Shown: positions 46,501-54,272 of the stretch, piece by piece | Position numbering within the stretch: the stretch's first letter is position 1 | Layout of the letters: each line of letters starts with the position of its first letter | Origin: Streptomyces blattellae | GTDB lineage: Bacteria > Actinomycetota > Actinomycetes > Streptomycetales > Streptomycetaceae | Length of the DNA: 64,000 bases | Assembly: GCF_009709555.1 (NCBI RefSeq) | Contig: NZ_WJBG01000117.1 | Coordinates: 151,996 to 215,995, forward strand | Reading direction: 5' to 3' | The notes under the pieces: model-generated | What the model was told of the DNA's origin: nothing | Seen by the model: only the letters and a program-made list of their open reading frames with translations | The model's database searches: none | Made by a program: the position numbers and the translations under genes

Positions 46501-46714
46501 GGGCGGGCGGGCCCGGGCCCTGCTGCGCCCGTCCGCCGCCCTCGGCAAGGACGTCGTCGTACACGAGACGGATCTGCTCGAACGCGGCGTCCGTCCCGAG
46601 GAAGGCCTGCCCCTGGCCCTCTCCGCCACCGCCTCCGGCGGGCCCGTCTCCGCAGCCGGCGCGCAACTGGATCTCGGGCCGTTCCAGGTCGCGACCCTGC
46701 GGATCACCACCTGA
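43559..46714 (+). CDS. GH38 alpha-mannosidase
   Basis: A 1051-aa cytoplasmic (no signal peptide) retaining alpha-mannosidase. Zinc ligands are in GHAHMDSAWLWPL (H280, D282), the nucleophile is in WLPDSFGYSG (D392) and the third ligand in HDILPGTS (H604). The N-terminal beta domain and the C-terminal all-beta domains are complete. An AVQGTA repeat encoded by 18-bp units (residues about 660-688) lies in the linker after the helical bundle. The start is a GTG with GGAGA upstream. It opens the operon under three LacI operators and would trim mannose from imported oligomannose. Confidence 0.94.
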   Translation: MHNHFASTLDRLDRVRRERILPRVRTRLADVLVEAWTVGDDGEPVSPGHALGLTTDAGRAHPDYRPFELGDSWGPAWSTTWFRVQGAVDPHQAGPVDLVLDLGWFDHSVGGHCEGLVFTEDGTVVKGLHPRQSSIRLKDATRDPDPALLDAEGRFVLHVEAAANPLLLGLPPFVTTEHGEKGAREPFEEFRLRRAETAVFCPDVHGLLCDLDVLGGLAAELTDEEPRRWRLLRGIEEALDVYDETDAAATARQARAVLAPLLAAPAHHSAHRITAVGHAHMDSAWLWPLRETVRKVGRTVSNVLALLDTHPDLIYTMSAAQHFAWLEEHQPELFERLSRYVEQGRFVPVGGMWVEPDGVIPTGESMVRQLTYGKRYFLDRFGIEAREVWLPDSFGYSGALPQLARRAGARWFLTQKISWNDTTTFPHHSFWWEGIDGTRIFTHFPPAETYAAEVTARELRHAVGNFKDKAIASHSLLPYGYGDGGGGPTAEMAQRLRRFADLEGAPRVVSRTPAEFFRDAEGELHEVTAAAPALAPVHRGELYLELHRGTLTSQAAMKRYNRRCESLLRAAEYLSAAATVLHGTPWPREELDEIWRGVLLHQFHDILPGTSISWVHREARAFYRTTVARLHDIVERATKTLGGAGEDGAATAALPPFLPAAVQGTAAVQGTAAVQGTAAVQGPAAVQVTDGEAGATVLDDGLLRAVVDADGHLTSLVDLRTGRETVPPGGHANELQIFRDEPVRWDAWDVDRHTLRHPQAVGEVTGRRTVHDGPDAGVEVVRRFGTSVFTVTAWLRAGTGRLETECAVDWREREHLLKVALPVHVMARTARFETQYGYVERPLLVNTAAEDAMFEAAMHRYVHVSDGAFGLAILNDTMYGADARSQGDATVVRLSLLRGSRFPDPDADVGRHTFRWALLPGVDVPAAVEAAYRFNAPEVRGPAHLPPLVELEPLSGHAVVDWVKLADDGSKDVVVRVYETQGGRARALLRPSAALGKDVVVHETDLLERGVRPEEGLPLALSATASGGPVSAAGAQLDLGPFQVATLRITT
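45538..45623 (+). repeat. 18-bp tandem repeat inside the mannosidase gene
   Basis: About five copies of GCGGTCCAAGGCACGGCC, the first three identical. The 18-bp unit keeps the frame and adds A-V-Q-G-T-A units to an interdomain linker. Confidence 0.9.
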
Positions 46715-46722
46715 GCCGTCCC

Positions 46723-46777
46723 ACACCATCGCGCACCACACCATCGCGCACCACACCGTCCTACACCATCGCGCACC
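46723..46777. repeat. 15-bp repeats between mannosidase and binding-protein genes
   Basis: ACACCATCGCGCACC at 46723, 46738 and 46763, with a degenerate copy before the last. They fill most of the 82-bp gap, up to the GAGGAG of the next gene. Confidence 0.85.
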
Positions 46778-46796
46778 ACATGTGAGGAGAACCGAC

Positions 46797-48107
46797 ATGA
46801 CATCAACGGGCAGACGGCGCACGTTCGTTGCGGGCGCCTTGCTCGGATCGCTGCTGCTGTCCTCGTGCGTCATCGGCAGCGACAGCGACTCGACGTCGAA
46901 CGACTCGAACGCCTCGGACGGAGAGGTCTCCGGCACGATCACGTTCCAGACCTGGAACCTGAAGAACGACAAGTTCACCCCGTACTTCAACGACCTCATC
47001 GCCTCCTTCGAGAAGGAGAACCCGGGCACCACCATCAAGTGGGTGGACCAGCCCGCCGAGGGCTACCAGGACAAGCTGTCCGCCGACGCCGCGGCCGGCT
47101 CCCTCCCCGACGTCGTCGACATGGGGCCCGAGGCCGCCTACACCCTCGCGCAGTCGGGCGTTCTGCTGGACCTCAGCAAGGAAGATCCCGAAGCCCAGGA
47201 CCAGTACCTGGACAAGGCGTGGGAGGCGATGACCTTCGAGGGCCTGGGCGGTGGCACGTACGGCTACCCCTGGTATCTGAACACCGGGCCGTCGTTCTAC
47301 AACAAGGAACTGCTGCAGAAGTGCGGCCTGGATCCCGACAAGCTGCCCACCACCTACGACGAGCTGTTCGACCAGGCCGAGACCATGGCCGAGAACTGCG
47401 ACGACGTGCAGATGCTCGCCAGGATGCCCGCCATCGAGAACTTCGGCGAGTACGGCGTGCAGCTGATGAACGAGGACGGCACGGAGTTCACCTACAACAA
47501 CGCCGAGGGCGTGAAGTTCGTCGAGCGGTTCAAGGATCTGTACGCGGATCAGGGGCTCACCGAGGAGTCGCTCAACAACCTCCAGACCACGGAGGTCGAG
47601 GAGTTCAAGGCGGGCCGGCTGGCCTATCTGCCCGGCAGCTCCTACACCCTCAACGACCTCAAGGACACGGCGCCCGAGGTCTACGAGAACGTGGCGATCG
47701 GGCCGCGGATCAACAACGGCTCGCCCAACATGTACATCGAGTCGCTCGTGGTGAACGCGCAGTCCGAGCACCAGGCCCTGGCCAAGGCGTTCGCCAAGTA
47801 CGTGACCGACTCCTCCAACCAGCTTGAGTTCGCCAAGAAGGCCGACGTCTTCCCCTCCTCGGCCGGGACGCTGGACGGCCCGTACTTCACCGAGGACGAC
47901 GGCACCCCGGCCACCCAGGTACGGGTCGACAGCGCCGCGCAGGTGAAGGAGGCGGTCGTGTGGTGGCCGCCGGCGTTCTCGGGATCCGCGGACGCCGAGA
48001 CGCTGCGTGAGCAGATCGCGCAGGCCCTGCTGGGCGACAAGTCCGTGCAGGAGGCGCTGGACGCTTCCGTCGAGTACTCCAACGAACGGCTGGAAGCGAA
48101 CGGATGA
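46797..48107 (+). CDS. sugar ABC importer, substrate-binding lipoprotein
   Basis: A 436-aa family 1 extracellular solute-binding protein. Lipoprotein signal: RRR start, hydrophobic core, lipobox LSSC with Cys24. The mature part shows SGTITFQTWNL, DLIASFEKENPGTTIKWVD and DKLSADAAAGSLPDVVDMG, typical of carbohydrate receptors. The ATG at 46797 follows GTGAGGAG. By context it binds N-glycan oligosaccharides released by the GH85 enzyme; direct proof is lacking. The stop overlaps the next ATG (ATGA). Confidence 0.92.
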   Translation: MTSTGRRRTFVAGALLGSLLLSSCVIGSDSDSTSNDSNASDGEVSGTITFQTWNLKNDKFTPYFNDLIASFEKENPGTTIKWVDQPAEGYQDKLSADAAAGSLPDVVDMGPEAAYTLAQSGVLLDLSKEDPEAQDQYLDKAWEAMTFEGLGGGTYGYPWYLNTGPSFYNKELLQKCGLDPDKLPTTYDELFDQAETMAENCDDVQMLARMPAIENFGEYGVQLMNEDGTEFTYNNAEGVKFVERFKDLYADQGLTEESLNNLQTTEVEEFKAGRLAYLPGSSYTLNDLKDTAPEVYENVAIGPRINNGSPNMYIESLVVNAQSEHQALAKAFAKYVTDSSNQLEFAKKADVFPSSAGTLDGPYFTEDDGTPATQVRVDSAAQVKEAVVWWPPAFSGSADAETLREQIAQALLGDKSVQEALDASVEYSNERLEANG

Positions 48108-49084
48108 CGGCCACGGCCCCACGCGCCACCGCACAACGCACCACCGCACGAGGCGGCTTTCCCAGGTGGCGGAGCGGCCGGTCGCTCCGCCGCCGGGACC
48201 GTCTGGCCACGCATCGCTGGTTCCTGACCCCCTGGCTGTTCCTGGCGCCGGCGCTGACCGTCATCGTGCTCATGGTCCTCGTGCCGTTCGTCAACACGCT
48301 GCAACTGGCCTTCACCGACTCGACGCTGCTGAGAACCGGCGACTTCGTGGGCCTGGACAACTTCCGGAAGATGTTCGACGACGAGCGGTTCTCGACCGCC
48401 CTGTTGAACTCCACCCTCTACACGGTGTGCGTCGTGCCCGTCATGGTGGTACTGCCGCTGATGCTCGCCGCGCTGGTGGCCTCGACGCCGCGGCTGGCCG
48501 GCTTCTTCCGTACCGCCATGTACCTGCCGGTCATCATGTCACCGGTCGTCGTCGGACTGATCTGGACGAACATGCTCGACAAACAGGGCCTGGTGAATGA
48601 ACTCGCCGCCACGCTCCATATCGTCTCCGAGCCCTTCCCCTTCCTCAGCGACCGGTGGCTGCTCCTGTTCAGCGCGATGTTCGTCACCGTGTGGATGGGC
48701 CTCGGCTACTACATGGTGATCTATCTGGCGGCTTTGGTGAACATCGACCGCAGCCTGTACGACGCGGCGGCCGTGGACGGGGCCGGCACGATACGCACCT
48801 TCCTCGACGTCACCGTGCCCGGAGTGCGTTCGACCATGGCGCTCGTCGCGCTGCTGTCCTCGGTGGCCGCCTTCCGGGTGTTCGGCGAGATCTACGTGCT
48901 CACCGACGGCACGGGAGGAGTGGGCGGCGGCGACCTCACGATGACCATGCTCATCCAGCGCGAGGGCACCGGGCTGCAGGCGCGTACCGGGTACGCGGGC
49001 GCGATCAGCCTCGTCATGTTCGTCATCCTCGGCGGGCTGCTCCTGGCGCAACTCGCCGTGCAGCGCAAGCAGAGGAACTCCTGA
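48104..49084 (+). CDS. sugar ABC importer, permease (MalF/UgpA type)
   Basis: A 326-aa permease with six membrane helices after a basic cytoplasmic N-terminus. The EAA coupling loop reads YDAAAVDGAGTIRTFLDVTVPG. Translationally coupled to the binding protein (ATGA) and to the second permease (the stop and next start share one base). No ATPase gene follows; in Streptomyces a shared MsiK-type ATPase usually serves such importers. Confidence 0.93.
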   Translation: MTATAPRATAQRTTARGGFPRWRSGRSLRRRDRLATHRWFLTPWLFLAPALTVIVLMVLVPFVNTLQLAFTDSTLLRTGDFVGLDNFRKMFDDERFSTALLNSTLYTVCVVPVMVVLPLMLAALVASTPRLAGFFRTAMYLPVIMSPVVVGLIWTNMLDKQGLVNELAATLHIVSEPFPFLSDRWLLLFSAMFVTVWMGLGYYMVIYLAALVNIDRSLYDAAAVDGAGTIRTFLDVTVPGVRSTMALVALLSSVAAFRVFGEIYVLTDGTGGVGGGDLTMTMLIQREGTGLQARTGYAGAISLVMFVILGGLLLAQLAVQRKQRNS

Positions 49085-49986
49085 TGTCCCACCTCGACCT
49101 CCCGCGCACCCAGACCAGGGCGCCCCGCACCGGGACCAAGGCCCCCGGCCCCCGCCGCCGGCGTCGGATCCTGCCCGGCACGGTGGCCCGTTACGCCGTC
49201 CTCGTCCTGATGGCCCTGCTGCTGGCGGGCCCGCTGGTGTGGCAGCTGTCGCTGTCCCTCAAGGGTGCGGGCGAGCCGCTGTACGACCGGCCGCCCCGGC
49301 TGATCCCCGAGCACCCCACGTTCGAGCACTTCGGCACCGTGCTGGACCGCATTCCGGTACCGCGCTATCTCTACAACTCGCTGCTGGTGGCGGTCATGGC
49401 GGTGGTCGGCAACGTCGTCGGCGCGACCTGCGCCGGCTACGCGCTGGGGAAACTGCGCTTCCGTGGCCGGGGTGTGGTGACCGTGCTCGTCGTCGCGGCC
49501 CTGCTGGTGCCGTCGGAGACCGTCCTGGTCTCGCAGTTCCTCATCGTCAGGGAGGCCGGACTGGCGGACACGCTCGTCGCCGTCGCCCTGCCGACCCTGG
49601 TGGCGGCGCTGAACGTGCTGCTGATGCGCAACGCCTTCGCCAGTCTTCCACCGGAGTTCGAGGAGGCCGCCGTCGTGGACGGCGCCAATGCCTGGCAGCG
49701 GTTCATCCGGGTGTCCGTCCCCCAGGTCAAGGGCGTGATGACCGTGGTGGCGGTGTTCTCCTTCGTCGGCTCGTGGAACGACTTCCTGTGGCCGCTGATC
49801 GTCCTGTCGGACGAACAGAACTACACCCTCACCGTCGGTCTGAACCGGCTGCGCGGCACCTTCTACGACGATCCGCGCCTCATCGCCGCCGGCACGATCA
49901 TCGCCCTCGTTCCCATCATCGCGTTCTTCGCCGTCCTGCAACGCTACTTCTTCCGCGGGCTGGAAGCCGGCGGACTGAAAGGGTGA
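49084..49986 (+). CDS. sugar ABC importer, permease (MalG/UgpE type)
   Basis: A 300-aa permease, partner of the previous one. The EAA loop is EEAAVVDGANAWQRFIRVSV, and the region FVGSWNDFLWPLIVLSD is characteristic of MalG-type subunits. The ATG overlaps the previous TGA by one base (TGATG), which decides the start, although the frame is open upstream. One base separates it from the next start. Confidence 0.93.
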   Translation: MSHLDLPRTQTRAPRTGTKAPGPRRRRRILPGTVARYAVLVLMALLLAGPLVWQLSLSLKGAGEPLYDRPPRLIPEHPTFEHFGTVLDRIPVPRYLYNSLLVAVMAVVGNVVGATCAGYALGKLRFRGRGVVTVLVVAALLVPSETVLVSQFLIVREAGLADTLVAVALPTLVAALNVLLMRNAFASLPPEFEEAAVVDGANAWQRFIRVSVPQVKGVMTVVAVFSFVGSWNDFLWPLIVLSDEQNYTLTVGLNRLRGTFYDDPRLIAAGTIIALVPIIAFFAVLQRYFFRGLEAGGLKG

Positions 49987-49987
49987 C

Positions 49988-51286
49988 ATGCTGAGGTTCG
50001 GAGTCAATTACACGCCCTCCCAGGACTGGTTCTACTCCTGGCTTGATCCGGACTGGGCAGCCGTCCGCCGCGATCTGGAGGCCGTGTCCGCCCTGGGGCT
50101 CGACCACATCCGCGTCCTGCCGCTGTGGCCCGTGGTACAGCCGAACCGGACGCTGATCCGCCACCGCGCCCTGCGGGATGTCCGCCGGGTCGTGGAGATC
50201 GCCGGTGAGGCCGGTCTGGACGCGGGCGTCGACGTCCTGCAGGGGCACCTGTCCGGATTCGATTTCGTGCCGAGCTGGCTGACGGACTGGCACCGGCGCA
50301 GCATGTTCAGTGACCCTGACGCCGTCGCCGCCCAGGTCGACCTGGTCGAGGCGTTCGAGGAGCACCTGCACGACCTGCCCAACTTCCTCGGGCTGACGCT
50401 GGGCAACGAGGTCAACCAGTTCACCTCCGCGGTGCACCCCACCCCGATGCTCGCCACGACGCAGCAGGTGACGGCCTGGCTCCGCGCGCTGCACGGGGCC
50501 GGGCCGCGCGAGACCCGCCACTTCAGGCTGAACGCCGAGTACGACGCCGTGTGGTACGCCGACGGGCACGCCTTCGTACCGTCCCACTCCAGTCGCTTCG
50601 GCGGGATGAGCGTGGTGCACTCCTGGATCTTCAACGGCACCGCGCAGGGATACGGTCCCATGTCCCACGAGAGCGTCCACCACGCCGCCTACCTCGTGGA
50701 GCTGTCACGCGCCTTCGCCGTCGACCCCGCCCGCCCGGTGTGGCTGCAGGAGGTCGGGGCGCCGCTCAACCACCTCACCGAGGCCCAGGCGCCCGATTTC
50801 TGCGAGCAGACGGTACGTGCGGCGGCCGACAGCGAGGCGCTGTGGGGGATCACCTGGTGGTGCTCGCACGACGTGGACCGCCGGCTGGGCGACTTCCCCG
50901 ACCTGGAGCACAGCCTGGGCCTGATCGGCGCCGACTCGACGGTGAAACCGATCGGGCGGCGCTTCGCCGAACTCGCCGCGGAACTGCGCGACCGGCCGCG
51001 TCCCGCGTCCCGGCGCGAGGCCGTGGTGGTTCCGGTCGACGGCATGGACGTACCCCTCTCCCGGGCCGAACTCTCCCCGGGAGGCGGCGTCTTCGAAGCG
51101 TGGATGGACCGCGCCCGCGCCGGGGCACGCCCCGCCCTCATCACCTCCGGTACCGCCGCCGACCCGGCCGCGTCGGGCGCCCGCGGAATCGAGCGTCTGG
51201 TGTCCGCCGACCCGACCGGCCGCACCTTCTATTCGTCCGTCAGCGATGAGGAGGTACTGCAACGGACCGCCGCCGCCCCTGGCTGA
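49988..51286 (+). CDS. clan GH-A glycoside hydrolase, candidate beta-mannosidase
   Basis: A 432-aa cytoplasmic TIM-barrel glycosidase of the GH5/GH2-like clan. The acid/base Glu is in LTLGNEVNQ (E141) and the nucleophile Glu in VWLQEVGAP (E255), in the NE...QE order typical for the clan. The barrel starts FGVNYTPSQDWFYSW, and Trp-rich ITWWCSHD closes it. In this operon the missing step is cleavage of Man-beta-1,4-GlcNAc, so beta-mannosidase is the favoured guess; beta-glucosidase types cannot be excluded. It starts one base after the permease stop. Confidence 0.8.
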   Translation: MLRFGVNYTPSQDWFYSWLDPDWAAVRRDLEAVSALGLDHIRVLPLWPVVQPNRTLIRHRALRDVRRVVEIAGEAGLDAGVDVLQGHLSGFDFVPSWLTDWHRRSMFSDPDAVAAQVDLVEAFEEHLHDLPNFLGLTLGNEVNQFTSAVHPTPMLATTQQVTAWLRALHGAGPRETRHFRLNAEYDAVWYADGHAFVPSHSSRFGGMSVVHSWIFNGTAQGYGPMSHESVHHAAYLVELSRAFAVDPARPVWLQEVGAPLNHLTEAQAPDFCEQTVRAAADSEALWGITWWCSHDVDRRLGDFPDLEHSLGLIGADSTVKPIGRRFAELAAELRDRPRPASRREAVVVPVDGMDVPLSRAELSPGGGVFEAWMDRARAGARPALITSGTAADPAASGARGIERLVSADPTGRTFYSSVSDEEVLQRTAAAPG

Positions 51287-51362
51287 AGGCGCGGGCCCGG
51301 CCCGTCCTGAGGGCCGGCCATCTCCCAGTAGCCCCCCCCCGCAGAGAAAGCGAGGCAATGTC

Positions 51363-54122
51363 TTGTTGTGGCATCACAGATCGGGAAGCAGATCGGGAAG
51401 CAGATCGAGAAGCAGGACGGGAAGCAGGACGGGAAGCAGGACGGGAAGCAGGACGGGAAGCAGGACGGGAAGACGCTCCGGCTTGCGGGCCGGTGCCGGC
51501 GCCGGTGCGCTGGCGGTGGCGTTCGCCCTCACGCTCGGCGCGGGAAGCGCCGGGGCCACCGACACCCTGCCGTGGACCGGTGACAGCGCGATAGGCGCCA
51601 ACCAGCCCTACCAGCACGGCTACTCATCCACCGACCTGCTGCGCTGGAACCCCGCCGACGACACCGACGCGGAGTACCTGCGCGCGAAGGTGCCGCTGCA
51701 GGACCGGGTGGCCCCCAACTCCGCGACCCAGCGCAACCCGGCGCTGCCCGCCGAGACCCAGCAGCTCACCCTCGCGGGCGACTACGGCAATGCCTTCTTC
51801 GAAAGCAACGCGTACACCAACGAGTTCAGCCAGTACCTGTTCAACTACTGGCAGTACACGGACGTCTACGCGTCCTGGCACGGCATGCCCACCGAGGGCG
51901 TCCCGGTGGACTACTACGACCCGAACGCGGACTGGCGGGAGAAGTGGTTCGAGTTCGGGATGCTGAACCTGCCCAACCCCGGCTACACCAACGCCGCGCA
52001 CGCGAACGGCGTGCGGTCACTGGGCTGCATCTTCTTCTCCCCGAACGACCGCGGCGACCAGTCCTACTCCGAGCTGCTGGTCCGCGACGCCGACGGCAGC
52101 TTCCCCGCGGCCAGGAAGCTCATCGAGGTCGCCGACTACTACGGCTTCGACGGCTACTTCGTCAACCAGGAGAGTTCCGTCGCCCCCGCCGACATCCCGG
52201 CGTACAAGCAGTTCCTCAAGCAGCTGCGCGACGGCGGGCTGTACGTGCAGTGGTACGACTCCATCAACAACTCCACCGGCCAGATCTCGTACCAGAACGA
52301 GTTCAACTCGGTCAATGCCCCCTTCGTACGCGACAGTCAGCTCGGTGACGTGTCCGACTCCATCTTCCTGAACTACTGGTGGAACCAGAGCAAGCTCACC
52401 AACTCGCAGTCGTACGCGGCCGGTCTGGGCCTGGACTCCCGCGACAGCGTGTTCGCCGGCGTCGAGGCGGGGATGTACCAGTTCAACCAGCCCTACAACC
52501 TGGACAACAACCTCGGTCCCGACGGCACTCCCATGAACGCCATCGCCACGCTCGGTGCCGACTTCGTCTCCTCCGACTACGCGAACAAGACCGACGACGC
52601 CGCCCAGGCGCAGGTCTTCGACCGGGAACGCCGTTGGTGGACCGGCTCGTCCCAGGGCACCACCACCCCCGACGGCGCCTGGAAGGGCATCTCGAACCAG
52701 ATCGCCGAGCGCTCCGTCATCAACGGCACCACCTTCAACACGTCGTTCAACACCGGCCACGGCCTGTCGACCTGGAGCGAGGGCAGGCTGTCCAACGACG
52801 CCGAGTGGGGCAACATCAACCTCCAGGACATCCCGGTCACCTGGCAGTGGTGGATCGACGCGGACCGCTCGCCGCTGGCCGCGGACTTCGACTACGGCCC
52901 CGAGTACACCCCGGCGAGCAGGTTCTCGTACGAGAAGATCGGCGCCTACGACGGTGGCAGCTCCCTCGCCCTGAGCGGCACGCTGGCCAGTGACAACACG
53001 GTCCGCCTCTACAAGACCGACCTGACCCTGACCGCCGGCTCGACGCTCGACCTCACCTACAACAAGCCTTCGGCCGACGACGACTCCGAACTGCGGCTCG
53101 CCCTGGTGCTGGCCTCCGACCCGGACAAGGTCGTGCAGGTCCCCCTGGCCGGTTCCGGCCGGCAGACCGACGGCTGGACGACCGCCACGGCCGACCTGTC
53201 CGCCTACGCGGGCCAGCACATCGCCTCGCTCGGCGTCGTGGTCGCCGCCGGAGCGCAGCCCATCGAGGACTACCAGGTCAACCTGGGCGCCCTGGCCCTG
53301 CACGACGGCGTCGACCGCACCCCGGCCGCCCCCGAGGGTCTGGCCATCACCCAGCTGCTGCCCGAGACGGACGAAATGTTCCTCTCCTGGGAGCGCAGCG
53401 ACTACGACACCGTCCGCCGCTACGACGTCTACCTGGACGACACCTACCTCGGTGGCATCTACGACGACGTCTTCTACGCCAAGCGTTTCACCGCCACCTC
53501 GGGAACCATCAAGCTCGTGGCGGTGGGCCCGGACGGCAGCCGGAGCGAGCCGGCCACCGTACCGTTCGACCTGGGGACGTCACCGGGCAAGGTGACCGGC
53601 GTGGCCGACCGGGACGGCACGCTCGACGTGACCTGGACACAGCCCCCGTCGGGCCTGCCGGTCACCGTGAAGGTGAAGAACGTCGACAAGTCCGCCCCCT
53701 ACACCAGGACGGTCACGGTCCCGGGCACCGCCACGGGCACGACCCTGACCGGTGTGCCCGTCGACGGCAGCGACTACGTCGTGACCGTGAAATCGGCGGG
53801 TGGCACGAAGACCTCCGTTCGCGGCACGTTCGCGGACGCCGAGATCACCCCCTATCCCGCCTCCGCCGTGCGCGTCAGCGGAAACACCTTCGCCTTCTCC
53901 CGGCCCACGCTGGCCGACTGGCACACCCTCACCATCCTGGAGGACGGCCAGCCGAAGTCGTTCGCGACGACGTACGGATCGGGGAACAAGCCGTACATCA
54001 TCCGAGGCCGCACCACCCGTGCGGCGATGACCGTGACCATGACCAGTTCCACCAGCAGGGTCGTGGCCGTTCTGGAGGACTACGCGGGCAACAGAGCCGA
54101 GACGGTGCTCCGTGGCGGCTGA
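51363..54122 (+). CDS. secreted GH85 endo-beta-N-acetylglucosaminidase
   Basis: A 919-aa exported enzyme that cleaves the chitobiose core of N-glycans. The GH85 catalytic pair is in YFVNQES (N268, E270). Nearby are YNWxY-like FNYWQYTDVYASWHG and FFSPNDRGDQSYSELL. The barrel is followed by a galactose-binding-like domain and two fibronectin type III-like modules. Start: a TTG at 51363, seven bases after GCGAGG. The ATG at 51358 is too close to the Shine-Dalgarno and in another frame. The signal peptide has an Arg/Ser/Gly n-region made of 12-bp repeats, then AGAGAGALAVAFALTLGAG and cleavage near AGA-TDT. Last gene of the operon. Confidence 0.85.
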   Translation: MLWHHRSGSRSGSRSRSRTGSRTGSRTGSRTGSRTGRRSGLRAGAGAGALAVAFALTLGAGSAGATDTLPWTGDSAIGANQPYQHGYSSTDLLRWNPADDTDAEYLRAKVPLQDRVAPNSATQRNPALPAETQQLTLAGDYGNAFFESNAYTNEFSQYLFNYWQYTDVYASWHGMPTEGVPVDYYDPNADWREKWFEFGMLNLPNPGYTNAAHANGVRSLGCIFFSPNDRGDQSYSELLVRDADGSFPAARKLIEVADYYGFDGYFVNQESSVAPADIPAYKQFLKQLRDGGLYVQWYDSINNSTGQISYQNEFNSVNAPFVRDSQLGDVSDSIFLNYWWNQSKLTNSQSYAAGLGLDSRDSVFAGVEAGMYQFNQPYNLDNNLGPDGTPMNAIATLGADFVSSDYANKTDDAAQAQVFDRERRWWTGSSQGTTTPDGAWKGISNQIAERSVINGTTFNTSFNTGHGLSTWSEGRLSNDAEWGNINLQDIPVTWQWWIDADRSPLAADFDYGPEYTPASRFSYEKIGAYDGGSSLALSGTLASDNTVRLYKTDLTLTAGSTLDLTYNKPSADDDSELRLALVLASDPDKVVQVPLAGSGRQTDGWTTATADLSAYAGQHIASLGVVVAAGAQPIEDYQVNLGALALHDGVDRTPAAPEGLAITQLLPETDEMFLSWERSDYDTVRRYDVYLDDTYLGGIYDDVFYAKRFTATSGTIKLVAVGPDGSRSEPATVPFDLGTSPGKVTGVADRDGTLDVTWTQPPSGLPVTVKVKNVDKSAPYTRTVTVPGTATGTTLTGVPVDGSDYVVTVKSAGGTKTSVRGTFADAEITPYPASAVRVSGNTFAFSRPTLADWHTLTILEDGQPKSFATTYGSGNKPYIIRGRTTRAAMTVTMTSSTSRVVAVLEDYAGNRAETVLRGG
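51379..51472 (+). repeat. 12-bp tandem repeat in the GH85 signal peptide
   Basis: Nearly eight copies of GATCGGGAAGCA or GGACGGGAAGCA. In the gene's frame they encode R-S-G-S and R-T-G-S units in front of the hydrophobic core. All three frames are open here, which makes the start hard to assign. Confidence 0.92.
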
Positions 54123-54172
54123 GCGCAAGGGCGGCTGACCGCTGAGGGTGGCGAAGCCGCACACGTACACCG

Positions 54173-54199
54173 CCCCGCGCCCCTTCAGGGGCGCGGGGC
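54173..54199 (+). terminator. terminator of the glycan operon
   Basis: GCCCCGCGCCC pairs with GGGCGCGGGGC across a 5-nt loop, 50 bp after the GH85 stop. Confidence 0.78.
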
Positions 54200-54272
54200 A
54201 CTGACGTCCAGGCAGCGGTGGGATACGCGGTTCGGTTCACGTCACCGCAGGACACCGTCGTACGTTGGCCCC

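Noticed and set aside
51246..51362. Upstream ATG at 51246 as GH85 start
   Set aside because: It lies inside the preceding glycosidase gene, has no ribosome-binding site and would place 39 Pro-rich residues before the signal peptide.
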